Positions 52,590 through 61,449 of a stretch of DNA of 64,000 bases are shown one piece after another (the first letter of the stretch is position 1; every line of letters begins with the position of its first letter). The notes beneath the pieces were generated by a model. That model worked only from the letters and a program-made list of their open reading frames with translations. It had not been told where the DNA came from and searched no databases. The stretch is taken from the NCBI GenBank assembly GCA_001664005.1, contig CP016093.1, positions 1,929,001-1,993,000 on the forward strand. The letters are read 5' to 3'. The translations under genes were made by a program, and so were the position numbers. This DNA is from Rhizobiales bacterium NRL2 (GTDB taxonomy: Bacteria > Pseudomonadota > Alphaproteobacteria > Minwuiales > Minwuiaceae).

Positions 52590-54689
52590 CTACTTCGGCC
52601 GGACGGCGTCTGCCGTGGCCTGGATGAACGCCTGGATCCTGACGACGTCATCCTTGCTCAGGCGGCCGGTGAAGTCCGGCATGCCGCCCTGCACGAAGGT
52701 GTCGCTGAGGACCAGATCGGGCAGGTTGCGCAGTACGTTGGCGTCCGTGAAGCCCAGATTGGGCACGTTGCCGCCATTCTGCACGCCGGGCACGCCATGA
52801 CACTGAGCGCAGCTCGAGACATAGAGGCCCGTGCCGGCGGTGACGTGTTCGGGATCGTACTCGACGCCCTGCACCAGTTCGCCGGCCTGCATCGCCACGT
52901 CCTTCGGCTTCTCACCGCTCGCGCCGACCGCGAAGGTGTAGACCCGCCCCGGTCCGACGGTCTCGGTAGCCTTGTTGGCGACCCCGTAGACGCCGCCCCA
53001 GCCGACCGCGATCGAGACATACTGCTTGCCGTCGATCATGTAGGTGGAGGGGCCGGCCACGGCACCGGTGCCCAGAGGCGTCTGCCAGAGGGTGGCGCCG
53101 GTCGTCGCGTCATAGGCCACGAAGCGACCGTCCGCGGTGCCCTGGAAGACCAGGTTGCCGGCGGTCGCGAGCGTGCCGCCGTTCCACGGCGAGAGATACT
53201 CCTGCCGCCAGACTTCCCGCTGGTTGACCGGATCCCAGGCGATCAGGGAACCGTAAGGCTTGGCTTCCGGCGCTACGGCGTTCAGCGCGAAGCCCAGGTT
53301 CCAGCCCGAATTGGACGCGAACTTGAACGGCTTGTGTTCGTCCTGGACGAAGTCCTTTTCCGGCAACTGGGTGACCGGGACGCCCTGGGCGGGGATGTAG
53401 ACCAGGCCGGTCTGCTCGCTGAACGACATCGGGTGCCAGTTGTGGGCGCCATAGGCGCTGGGGATCGTTTCCCAGGGCTTGTCCTTGGCGCGCGCATCCG
53501 GAACCTCGATCGGCCGGCCATTGGCGTCGTAGCCCTCGGCCCAGCTCACTTCCACGAAGTTCTCCGCGGAGATGAACTCGCCGTCGGTGCGGTCGACCAC
53601 GAAGAAGAAGCCGTTCTTCGGCGCGTGCATGATGACCTTGCGCTCGCGGCCGTCGATCTGCAGGTCGGCCAGCATCAGCGGCTGGGTTGAGGTGTAGTCC
53701 CAGTGATCGCCCGGCGTCTCCTGATAGTGCCAGACATATTCACCGGTGTCCGGGTTCAGGGCCACGATGGAGGCGAGATAGAGATTGTCGCCGCCGCCGG
53801 GGCTGCGGATGTCGCGGTTCCAGGGATTGCCGTTGCCGGTGCCGACGTAGAGCAGATTGAGCTCCGGGTCGTAGACCATGCTGTCCCACATGGTGCCGCC
53901 GCCGCCGGCCTCCCAGTACTTGCCCGACGGATCCCAGGTCAGCGCCGCGCGTGCCATGGATTTGTCCTCGAACGGTTTCGAGGGATCGCCCGGCACGGCG
54001 AACCAGCGCCAGGCCTGCTCGCCGGTTTCGGCGTCATAGGCGGTGATATAGCCGCGCACGCCGTACTCGGCGCCGCCATTGCCGATGATCACCTTGCCGT
54101 TCACGACGCGGGGCGCGCCCGTGATCGTGTAGGCCTTGTCGCGGTCGATGACGGTGTCGACTTCCCACACCGGCTGACCGGTCGCCGCGTCGAGCGCGAC
54201 CATGCGGCCGTCATAGGTGCCGACATAGACCTTGCCCTTGTGGAGCGCGACGCCGCGGTTGACGATGTCGCAGCAGCCCTTCTCCGCGTAATCGCGGGGC
54301 ACCTGCGGGTCGTAGGTCCAGATTTCCTCGCCCAGCCGCGCGTCGATGGCGTGCACGATGCTCCAGGACGACGTCACGTACATGATGCCGTCGACGACGA
54401 TCGGCGTCGCCTCGACGCCGCGCCGCGAATTCAGGTCGTAATACCAGGCCAGACCCAGTTCGCCGACGTTGGCGGTGCTGATCTGGTTCAGCCGGCTGTA
54501 GCGTTTCTCGCCATAGTCCAGACCGTAGTTGAGCCAGTTCTCGCTGGTCTTGGCGTTCTCGATGATGGCGTCCTTGTCGACGCCACCGGTAATTTCGCGG
54601 ATCTTGGCCTCCGACAGGGGCTCCGCCCATGTCGAAGCAGCGGTCAATGCAAGCGTGACCGCGGCCAGCGCGATTGCTGTACTGCGCAC
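52590..54689 (-). CDS. PQQ-dependent alcohol dehydrogenase with C-terminal haem
   Basis: A 699-residue periplasmic quinohaemoprotein of the methanol/ethanol dehydrogenase family. It has a signal peptide (residues 1-22), beta-propeller repeats, the adjacent Cys139-Cys140 disulfide ring near the PQQ site, HAPKNGFFFVVDRTDGEFI and a C-terminal cytochrome domain with CAQCH at 627-631. The segment WDYTSTQ has Thr where lanthanide (XoxF) enzymes have an extra Asp, so calcium use is more likely. The GTG start at 54689 follows a strong GGGAGGA site. Electrons probably pass from PQQ to the haem and on to a membrane quinone or cytochrome. PQQ synthesis genes are not in the window. Confidence 0.95.
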   Translation of the reverse strand: MRSTAIALAAVTLALTAASTWAEPLSEAKIREITGGVDKDAIIENAKTSENWLNYGLDYGEKRYSRLNQISTANVGELGLAWYYDLNSRRGVEATPIVVDGIMYVTSSWSIVHAIDARLGEEIWTYDPQVPRDYAEKGCCDIVNRGVALHKGKVYVGTYDGRMVALDAATGQPVWEVDTVIDRDKAYTITGAPRVVNGKVIIGNGGAEYGVRGYITAYDAETGEQAWRWFAVPGDPSKPFEDKSMARAALTWDPSGKYWEAGGGGTMWDSMVYDPELNLLYVGTGNGNPWNRDIRSPGGGDNLYLASIVALNPDTGEYVWHYQETPGDHWDYTSTQPLMLADLQIDGRERKVIMHAPKNGFFFVVDRTDGEFISAENFVEVSWAEGYDANGRPIEVPDARAKDKPWETIPSAYGAHNWHPMSFSEQTGLVYIPAQGVPVTQLPEKDFVQDEHKPFKFASNSGWNLGFALNAVAPEAKPYGSLIAWDPVNQREVWRQEYLSPWNGGTLATAGNLVFQGTADGRFVAYDATTGATLWQTPLGTGAVAGPSTYMIDGKQYVSIAVGWGGVYGVANKATETVGPGRVYTFAVGASGEKPKDVAMQAGELVQGVEYDPEHVTAGTGLYVSSCAQCHGVPGVQNGGNVPNLGFTDANVLRNLPDLVLSDTFVQGGMPDFTGRLSKDDVVRIQAFIQATADAVRPK

Positions 54690-54914
54690 GATTTTCCTCC
54701 CTGGAACTTTTCTGTTCTTCGCGATCCGGGGAGTCGAGCTGGCCGCCACGGTTGACCCCCTGTCCCCGTACCGATCAGCAAGCCTAGTCGGTTGTGAATT
54801 CGTGCGCCAGCTTCTTGCGTTCAAGCGTCCGTTCGGCCGCTTTCTTACCAATCAGTAGTTGGTTGTTACTTGCAGGTAATGAAAATCTTCATTCATGACG
54901 GCGGGGGCGTCGCG
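54690..54914. other. Upstream region of the PQQ-dehydrogenase gene, AT-richer, no gene
   Basis: This 225-base gap separates the dehydrogenase start from the flhG stop. It is richer in A and T than its surroundings. It contains an inverted repeat of AATGAA and TTCATT with a four-base spacer at 54878-54893. No convincing -35/-10 pair or further open frame was found. Confidence 0.4.
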
Positions 54915-55718
54915 TCAACCGGTGAGGCCGCGGGCGATGCGTTCCACGTCCTCGCCGGCGAGGCTGGTCGGATGCCGCTTCAACAGCGGGGTCTGACGGC
55001 GGATGGCGTCGGGCACGCGGCTGTCGCGGCGGACGATGCCGGCCAGAGAGGGGGCGAATCCGAGAAAGTTCTCGCAGGCCGTGCGCAGCTTCTCGTAGGT
55101 GCGCTCGCCATCGCGCTGGTTGCTGGCCAGGTTGATGACGACGCGAATATCGGCGCCGGCGTCGGCGCCGTGGATCAGCTTGATCAGGGCGTAGGCGTCG
55201 GTGATCGCCGTCGGCTCCTCGTTGGTGACGACCAGCAGCGGTCCTGCATTCGCCGCAAGGGTGCGGACGGCGCGGTCCACCCCGGCGCCGAGGTCCAGGA
55301 TCACGCTGTCATAGGTGTCGCCGACCAGCTTCAGGCCGCGGCGCAGCATGTCGAGCTGAGCTGCGCCGGCATCGGCCAGCCGCGCCGTGCCCGAACGGCC
55401 GGCGACGACGTCCACGCCGGTTGCCGGATCCTGCGTGACCACATCTCGGAAGGAGGCTTGACCGGTCAGGGCCTCGGAGAGGTCGCGGGCGGGCGACAGC
55501 CCGAGCTGGATATCCACGTTGGCAAGTCCCAGGTCGCCGTCGAACAGCAGCACCTTGCGTCCTGCCCTGCGCATGGTGTGGGCGAGAGTGATCGCGAACC
55601 ACGTCTTGCCGACGCCGCCCTTGCCGGACGCCACCGAGATCATGTTGGCGCCGAGCCGGGCGGACGGATGCCCCGCGGGGCCGTCCTGGCTGCGCGAGCG
55701 GGCCGGGTGCTGGTTCAT
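54915..55718 (-). CDS. flhG: Flagellar number regulator FlhG (MinD/ParA-like ATPase)
   Basis: A 267-residue deviant-Walker ATPase. The A motif is SVASGKGGVGKTWFAITLA, followed by LLFDGDLGLANVDIQLGL, typical of the FlhG/YlxH branch. With FlhF it normally sets the place and number of flagella. The C-terminal amphipathic helix of MinD is not obvious. ATG 55718 overlaps the flhF stop as ATGA, and it is the last gene of the leftward flagellar run. Confidence 0.9.
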   Translation of the reverse strand: MNQHPARSRSQDGPAGHPSARLGANMISVASGKGGVGKTWFAITLAHTMRRAGRKVLLFDGDLGLANVDIQLGLSPARDLSEALTGQASFRDVVTQDPATGVDVVAGRSGTARLADAGAAQLDMLRRGLKLVGDTYDSVILDLGAGVDRAVRTLAANAGPLLVVTNEEPTAITDAYALIKLIHGADAGADIRVVINLASNQRDGERTYEKLRTACENFLGFAPSLAGIVRRDSRVPDAIRRQTPLLKRHPTSLAGEDVERIARGLTG

Positions 55719-56665
55719 GCGCGTTTCCTGTCGTTGTTCAGGTCGGTCGCCTGATCGGGGTCGCTGAGGATCATCCGCGCGAGCGCGGCGGGAGTGAGGG
55801 TATGCAGGCCGTCGGCGATCACCGGCGACGCACCTGCGAGGCAGAAGGCGAGACCGGAACCGGCGGCCGCCAGCAGACCGCCCAGCCGACGGGCGGTGTC
55901 GAGACGGGTGACGATCATCCGACGGGCGCCGATGCTGCGGAAGGCTGCGGCCATGTCCTCGGATTCGTAGGGGTCTCCGCCGGCGGGCAGCACCAGGATG
56001 GGCTCGGCCTCGTTGATCCGCACCGTTTCCGTCAGCCTGGCCATGTCATAGGCGTCGAAGGGGTTCACGCCCTCGGTGTCGATCAGCCGGGGGCCGCGCC
56101 AGTCGAGGCGGCGTTCCGGGCTGAGCCGCACCGGCGGATTCTCCACGATGGCGCCGAGAGCCTTCAGACGGTTGTCGCCGCCGGGGCGTTCGATATCCGT
56201 GGTCGCGATCTTCAGCGGCTGCTTGCGCAGTGCCGCCTCCAGGGCAAATTTCGCGGCCACCACCGTCTTGCCGGCGCCCGGCGGGCCGACCAGCGCCAGC
56301 GCCGGTTCGGCGCCGGGTTCGGCGGGACGGAAGCTGAAACAGTCGTCCATGCCCGCCGTGAGCGACACCGTGAGGTCCGGGTCGTCCACCTGCGCCGCCA
56401 CCCTGCAGATGCGTTCGTTGAGAGCCGTCGGCGCGCCGTGAAAGGCGATGGCGCGGACCAGGAACTCGGCGTCCGGCGTCAAGCCGGCGTCTTCCTGCTC
56501 GGGTTCGGTGGCCGGAGCCGGGGCGGCGCGCTCGACCGCCGCCGTGACCTCGACGCCCTCGCGGGTCTCCCTGGTGCCGAGAATGACCGCTTCGGGACCC
56601 AGTTCGCGGCGGACGTCGCCGAGGGCGGCGGAGACCGTGCGGGCGATGAAGGTGCGGACCTGCAT
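55715..56665 (-). CDS. flhF: FlhF-like SRP-family GTPase, divergent
   Basis: A 316-residue protein in the usual place of FlhF between flhA and flhG. The N-terminus (QVRTFIARTVSAALGDVRRELGP) is FlhF-like, with the characteristic VILGTR strand. The P-loop GPPGAGKT is kept at 127-134. Other GTPase motifs are altered: the DTAGR box reads DTEGVN at 196-201, the DTYR box is replaced near TTDIERPGG, and TKLD reads TRLD at 253-256. Known FlhF marks the cell pole for flagellar assembly. Here hydrolysis may be weak or lost. It starts six bases after the flhA stop. Confidence 0.82.
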   Translation of the reverse strand: MQVRTFIARTVSAALGDVRRELGPEAVILGTRETREGVEVTAAVERAAPAPATEPEQEDAGLTPDAEFLVRAIAFHGAPTALNERICRVAAQVDDPDLTVSLTAGMDDCFSFRPAEPGAEPALALVGPPGAGKTVVAAKFALEAALRKQPLKIATTDIERPGGDNRLKALGAIVENPPVRLSPERRLDWRGPRLIDTEGVNPFDAYDMARLTETVRINEAEPILVLPAGGDPYESEDMAAAFRSIGARRMIVTRLDTARRLGGLLAAAGSGLAFCLAGASPVIADGLHTLTPAALARMILSDPDQATDLNNDRKRA

Positions 56666-56671
56666 CGCCGA

Positions 56672-58828
56672 TCAGACCTGCGCCAGCGTGCGCAGCCGCA
56701 CCTTGGGATGGACCTCGTTCTGGCTCATCACCACGGTGGCGTTGCGGAAGCGCTCGACGATGGAGCGGACGAAGGGGCGGATGGCCGGACTGGTCAGCAG
56801 CACCGGGTCATGGCCCTGCTGGCCCAGACGGTCGTAGTGCAGGCGCACCGCGCCGATGAATTCCTGCAGCTTGCTGGGCGCCATGGCGAGCTGACGCTCC
56901 TCGCCGTGCCCGGTCAGGGCGTCGGCGAAGGCCTGCTCCCATTCCGGCGAGAGCGATACCAGGGGCAGGTAGCCGTCGGGGCTGAGATTGGCGTTGCAGA
57001 TCTGGCGTGCCAGGCGGGTGCGCACGTGTTCGGTGATCAGGGTGACGTTCTTGGTGAAGCCGACGGCTTCCGAGATGCCCTCCAGGATGGTGGCTAGGTC
57101 GCGGATCGAGACACGCTCCGACAGCAGGTTCTGCAGCACGCGCTGGATGGCCGAAACCGAGATCTGGTTGGGGATCAGGTCGTCCACCAGCTTCTTGTGC
57201 GCGTCCGGCAGATCGTCGAGCAGCTTGCGCGTCTCCGCATAGGAGAGCAGCTCCGCCATGTGGTCCTTCATGATCTCGGTCAGGTGGGTCGTGACGACGG
57301 TCGCAGCGTCGACCACCGTCAGCCCGCGGAAGCTGGCTTCCTCGCGCAGCGACTCGTCGATCCACTTGGCCGGCAGACCGAAGGCCGGTTCGATCGTTTC
57401 CTCGCCGCGCATGTCGATGGGCCGGCCGGCGGGGTCCATCACCATCAGCCGGCCGACGCGGACATCGCCGGCGCCGGCCTGCACTTCCTTGATGCGGATG
57501 CTGTAGGCGTTGGCGCCGAGCTGGACATTGTCGAGGATGCGCACGCTGGGCATGACGAAGCCCATGTCGGTGGCGAACTGGCGGCGGAGCGCCCTGATCT
57601 GGTCGGTGAGCTTCGGCGCATTGCCGTCGCCCTCCAGCAGCTTCAGCAGGCCATAGCCGATTTCCAGGCGCAGTTCGTCGATCGCCAGCACTTCCGAAAG
57701 CGGCTGCTCGCTCGGGGTCTCCTCTTCCGCTTGCCTGGCGTCGTCCTCGCGCCTGATTTCCGCAGCCGCGGCGTCCTTCTTGCGCCGGGCCATGTACCAG
57801 GCGCCATAGCCCGCCGCCCCGGCCAGCGCCAGGAAGGGCAGCATCGGAATGCCCGGCAGCAGCGACATTGCGACAAGCAGGAACGAGGACAGGCCCAGCG
57901 CCTGCGGATATCCGCTGAGCTGTCCGAACAGCGCCTTGTCGGCGGAACCGGTGACGCCGGCCTTGGAAACCAGCAGGCCCGCGGAGGTGGAGACGATCAG
58001 CGCCGGAATCTGGGAAACCAGGCCATCGCCGACGGTCAGCAGGGTGTAGGTCTGCGCCGCGGCGCCGAAGCTCATGTCGTTCTGCGCGACGCCGATGACG
58101 ATGCCGCCGATGACGTTGATGAAGGTGATCAGCAGGCCGGCGATGGCGTCGCCGCGGACGAACTTCGCCGCGCCGTCCATGGCGCCGAAGAAGGTGCTCT
58201 CGTCCTCCAGCTCCTTGCGGCGGTCGCGGGCGTCCTTCTCGTCGATCAGGCCGGCGGAGAGGTCGGCGTCGATCGCCATCTGTTTGCCCGGCATGGCGTC
58301 CAGGGTGAAGCGCGCTGCGACCTCGGCGATGCGGCCGGAGCCCTTGGTGATGACCACGAAGTTCACGATCACCAGGATCGAGAAGACGATGATCCCGATG
58401 ACGAAGTTGCCGCCCATCACGAAGTTGCCGAAGGCCTCGATGACGTTGCCGGCGGCGTCGGTGCCGGTGTGGCCTTCGGACAGGATCAGGCGCGTCGAGG
58501 CCAGGTTCAGCGACAATCGGAGCATGGTCGCGATCAGCAGGACCGTCGGGAAGGAGCTGAATTCCAGCGGCTTGCCGATGAACAGGCAGGTCATCAGGAT
58601 CAGCACGGAGAAGGTGATCGAGATGGCCAGGCTGAAGTCGAGCAGCCAGCCCGGCATGGGCAGCATCAGGACGACCAGGATGGCCACGACGCCCAGCGCC
58701 AGCGCGATGTCGCCGCGCATCAGATGGCTTTTGAGGACGGCGAGCGTGTCGGCGCCGTTGCTGCCGAAGCCGCCGCCGGTCGCCGTCACTTCGCCGCCGC
58801 CGCGTTCTGCGGGGAGCTGCTCGCTCAT
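56672..58828 (-). CDS. flhA: Flagellar export protein FlhA
   Basis: A 718-residue component of the flagellar type III export gate. The N-terminal half has about eight membrane helices with the family segments LPMPGWLLDFSLAISITFSV and SSFPTVLLIATMLRLSLNLA. The cytosolic loop begins RFTLDAMPGKQMAIDADL. The C-terminal half is the soluble docking platform for export substrates. Length is typical. ATG 58828 lies 35 bases after the flbD stop. Confidence 0.97.
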   Translation of the reverse strand: MSEQLPAERGGGEVTATGGGFGSNGADTLAVLKSHLMRGDIALALGVVAILVVLMLPMPGWLLDFSLAISITFSVLILMTCLFIGKPLEFSSFPTVLLIATMLRLSLNLASTRLILSEGHTGTDAAGNVIEAFGNFVMGGNFVIGIIVFSILVIVNFVVITKGSGRIAEVAARFTLDAMPGKQMAIDADLSAGLIDEKDARDRRKELEDESTFFGAMDGAAKFVRGDAIAGLLITFINVIGGIVIGVAQNDMSFGAAAQTYTLLTVGDGLVSQIPALIVSTSAGLLVSKAGVTGSADKALFGQLSGYPQALGLSSFLLVAMSLLPGIPMLPFLALAGAAGYGAWYMARRKKDAAAAEIRREDDARQAEEETPSEQPLSEVLAIDELRLEIGYGLLKLLEGDGNAPKLTDQIRALRRQFATDMGFVMPSVRILDNVQLGANAYSIRIKEVQAGAGDVRVGRLMVMDPAGRPIDMRGEETIEPAFGLPAKWIDESLREEASFRGLTVVDAATVVTTHLTEIMKDHMAELLSYAETRKLLDDLPDAHKKLVDDLIPNQISVSAIQRVLQNLLSERVSIRDLATILEGISEAVGFTKNVTLITEHVRTRLARQICNANLSPDGYLPLVSLSPEWEQAFADALTGHGEERQLAMAPSKLQEFIGAVRLHYDRLGQQGHDPVLLTSPAIRPFVRSIVERFRNATVVMSQNEVHPKVRLRTLAQV

Positions 58829-58863
58829 TTCAACCTGCCGGAAAGGGGGTCAGAACCAATTGC

Positions 58864-60255
58864 TCAGTACGCCATGCGCCGCATCTCGCCCGGCCCGGGG
58901 ACGGGGACGCCCTCCTCGGTATAGGCCTTCAGCTTGTTGCGAAGCGTCCGGATCGAGATGCCCAGGATGTTGGCCGCGTGGGTGCGGTTGCCGAAGCAGT
59001 GGTCCAGGGTCTCCAGGATGAGCTGCTGCTCGACCTCGGCGACGGTGCGGCCGACCAGGCCGGCCTGCGCCGCGTCTTCCTCCGAGATCACGCCGCCGCC
59101 GGAGATCTCTCCGGCGACCCGCCCCGCGGACGGCGCCGCGTTCTCCCCCGGACGGGAACCGTCGGGCAGCACGATCGCTTCGATGGTGATCTCGTTCCCG
59201 GTCGCCAGCAGCACGGCGCGGTGGAGGGTGTTTTCCAGTTCGCGGACATTGCCCGGCCACGGATGCCCGCGCAGGACACGCGCGGCGTCGCGGTCGATCG
59301 GTTTGCAGGCGACGCCGTTGGCCTCGGAATACTTGGCGACAAAATGGTCGGCCAGAACCGCGATGTCCTCAGGCCGCTCGCGCAGCGGCGGCAGCTTCAG
59401 GTTCACCACGTTCAGGCGGTAAAGCAGGTCCTCGCGGAAGGTGCCCGATTTCACCTCGGCGACGAGATCGCGGTTGGAGGTGGCGATGACCCGGATATCG
59501 ACCTTTATCGGCTTGCCGCCGCCGACCCGGTCGATCTCGCGTTCCTGGATCGCCCGCAGCAGCTTGGCCTGCAGGCGGATGTCCATTTCGGAGATTTCGT
59601 CCAGCAGCAGCGTTCCGCCATCGGCTTCCTCGAACTTGCCGATGCGCCGGGCCACCGCGCCGGTGAAGGCGCCCTTCTCGTGACCGAACAGCTCCGATTC
59701 CAGAAGGTTGTCGGGGATGGCGGCGCAGTTGACGGCGACGAAGGGTTTGTCGGCGCGCCGGCTCTTCAGGTGAATGTGGCGCGCCATGACCTCCTTGCCG
59801 GTGCCGCTCTCGCCGGTGACCAGGATGCAGGCGTTGGAAGGCGCCACCTGGTCGGCCAGCTTGATCACCTGCTCCATGCGCTGGTCGCGGTAGAGCAGGT
59901 CGGTCTCCTCGTCGGCGACCGCCTTCAGGACGGCGGCGATCAGCTCGGGATCCGGGGGCAGGGGGACATATTCCTTGGCGCCGCCCTTGATGGCGCGCAC
60001 CGCGGCTTCGGTGTCGTTGCCGATGCCGCAGCCGATGACGTCCAGACTGATGTGCTCGGCGGCCAGCCCCGTCACGAAGGCGGCGATGTCGAGCTTGACG
60101 TCGACCATGGCGAGGTCGGCGCCGCGGCCGGAACGCAGTGCGTGCATCGCGCTCTCGACGGTGTCGACATGGGCGACCTTGGCCCCGTTCTGCATGGCGA
60201 TCTTGCTGGCCGCGCCGAACTGGCCGGACAGGGGCCCTACGATAAGAAGCCGCAT
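58864..60255 (-). CDS. flbD: Sigma-54-dependent flagellar regulator FlbD
   Basis: A 463-residue transcription activator of late flagellar genes. The N-terminal 110 residues are a degenerate receiver-like domain without the usual phosphorylation pocket, as in Caulobacter FlbD. The AAA+ part has the P-loop GESGTGKE (148-155) and the sigma-54 contact loop GAFTGA (195-200), and Walker B is in GGTLLLDEISEMD. The C-terminal helix-turn-helix is in GNRTHAANILGISIRTLRNK. It should act on -24/-12 promoters at ftr-type sites; its own regulon sites lie outside this window. Confidence 0.95.
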   Translation of the reverse strand: MRLLIVGPLSGQFGAASKIAMQNGAKVAHVDTVESAMHALRSGRGADLAMVDVKLDIAAFVTGLAAEHISLDVIGCGIGNDTEAAVRAIKGGAKEYVPLPPDPELIAAVLKAVADEETDLLYRDQRMEQVIKLADQVAPSNACILVTGESGTGKEVMARHIHLKSRRADKPFVAVNCAAIPDNLLESELFGHEKGAFTGAVARRIGKFEEADGGTLLLDEISEMDIRLQAKLLRAIQEREIDRVGGGKPIKVDIRVIATSNRDLVAEVKSGTFREDLLYRLNVVNLKLPPLRERPEDIAVLADHFVAKYSEANGVACKPIDRDAARVLRGHPWPGNVRELENTLHRAVLLATGNEITIEAIVLPDGSRPGENAAPSAGRVAGEISGGGVISEEDAAQAGLVGRTVAEVEQQLILETLDHCFGNRTHAANILGISIRTLRNKLKAYTEEGVPVPGPGEMRRMAY

Positions 60256-60274
60256 GGCGTTTCTTTCCTCCGTA

Positions 60275-61057
60275 TCAGGTCGCGTAGTACCGCACGCGCT
60301 TCAGCGGCGGCAGCAATGAGTTGATGAGCGTCTCCAGCCGGCGCGGATTTTCCTTGCGGCTGATGGAGCAGGCGGCGGCGGCGTAGAGCCGGTTGAGCGT
60401 CGCCTCGTCGGCGGCGTTGCGTTCGATCTTGGTGGCCAGCGGATGCAGCACCATGTTGGCCAGCACCGCGCCGTAGAGGGTGGTCAGCAGGGCCAGGGCC
60501 ATGGCCGGCCCGATCTCGGCGGGGTTGTCGAGACGGTTCAGCATCTGCACCAGACCCACCAGCGTGCCGATCAGGCCCATGGCCGGGGCGATTTCCGCGG
60601 CGCGCCGCAGGATATGGACGACGCCGCGCTCGCGCTGAGCGATGGAGACCATGTCGTTCTCCAGGATACGCTCGATCTCGGCGGTCGGCGTATCGTCGGC
60701 CACCAGTTCCAGCGCCTTGCGCAGGAAGGGCTCCTCGCGCACGCCCGTCAGCGTCCGGGGCAGGCCCAGATGGCCCTTGCGCCGCGCCTCGTCGGCCAGC
60801 CGGACGGCCATCATCGCGGCCTGGGAGGCGTCGCGCGGGCGGCGGAAGATCGCCTGCAGGGTGATCGGCACGGCGCGCAGGACATCGCCGACATGGAAAC
60901 TGATCAGCGTCACGGCGGCGGTGCCGCCCAGCACGATCAGCACCGAGGGCAGGTTGACGAAGTTCGCCCATCCGTCGCCCAGGGCCACGGTCAGCGCCAG
61001 CAGGCCGAATCCGGCCAGCAGTCCCAGCGCCGTCGCGATGTCGAAGCGGCTCAGCAT
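60275..61057 (-). CDS. MotA/TolQ-like motor protein
   Basis: A 260-residue protein with two N-terminal membrane helices (LGLLAGFGLLALTVALG and LPSVLIVLGGTAAVTLISF) and two more near residues 165-210 (IAPAMGLIGTLVGLVQML, ALLTTLYGAVLANMVLH). The middle is a charged cytosolic loop, the MotA layout. Such proteins form the ion channel of the flagellar stator with MotB. No motB gene is adjacent. The longer frame upstream overlaps fliN and was discarded; ATG 61057 gives a five-base gap to the fliN stop. A PomA-type sodium stator is possible. Confidence 0.88.
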   Translation of the reverse strand: MLSRFDIATALGLLAGFGLLALTVALGDGWANFVNLPSVLIVLGGTAAVTLISFHVGDVLRAVPITLQAIFRRPRDASQAAMMAVRLADEARRKGHLGLPRTLTGVREEPFLRKALELVADDTPTAEIERILENDMVSIAQRERGVVHILRRAAEIAPAMGLIGTLVGLVQMLNRLDNPAEIGPAMALALLTTLYGAVLANMVLHPLATKIERNAADEATLNRLYAAAACSISRKENPRRLETLINSLLPPLKRVRYYAT

Positions 61058-61062
61058 GGCCT

Positions 61063-61425
61063 TCAGCTCCGGTTCCCCTTGATGATTTCCGTCATCGTCA
61101 CGCCCAGACGCTCGTCGACGACCACCACTTCGCCGCGGGCGACGAGGCGGTTGTTGACGTAGATGTCGATGGCCTCGCCGACCTTGCGGTCCAGTTCGAC
61201 CACGGCGCCGGTCTCGATCTTCATCAGCTGGCTGACCTGCATGCGGGACTTGCCCAGCACGGCCGAGACCTGCACGGGAATGTCGAAGACCGCCTCCAGG
61301 TCGTTCGCGGTCTTGCTCGTCTCCTCGTCGTCTGCAGCGACGTCGGTGCCGGCGACGTCGGTCGCGGGCACCTGGGCGGCGCCTTCTTCGAGGTTGTCGA
61401 GGTCGAGTTCGTTGTCGTCCGCCAT
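61063..61425 (-). CDS. fliN: Flagellar motor switch protein FliN
   Basis: A 120-residue protein with an acidic, disordered N-terminus of about 45 residues and one SpoA domain (DIPVQVSAVLGKSRMQVSQL to LVARGEVVVVDERLGV). It makes up the lower C-ring of the motor and helps set rotation direction. ATG 61425 is 24 bases downstream of the fliH stop. Length is normal for alphaproteobacteria. Confidence 0.95.
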   Translation of the reverse strand: MADDNELDLDNLEEGAAQVPATDVAGTDVAADDEETSKTANDLEAVFDIPVQVSAVLGKSRMQVSQLMKIETGAVVELDRKVGEAIDIYVNNRLVARGEVVVVDERLGVTMTEIIKGNRS

Positions 61426-61449
61426 GATCGGCTGCTCCGTTGGATCGGG

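Noticed and set aside
54878-54893. Second Fur box near the flhG end
   Set aside because: AATGAA/TTCATT form an inverted repeat, but the right half fits the 7-1-7 Fur pattern poorly and the position is far from any start codon.
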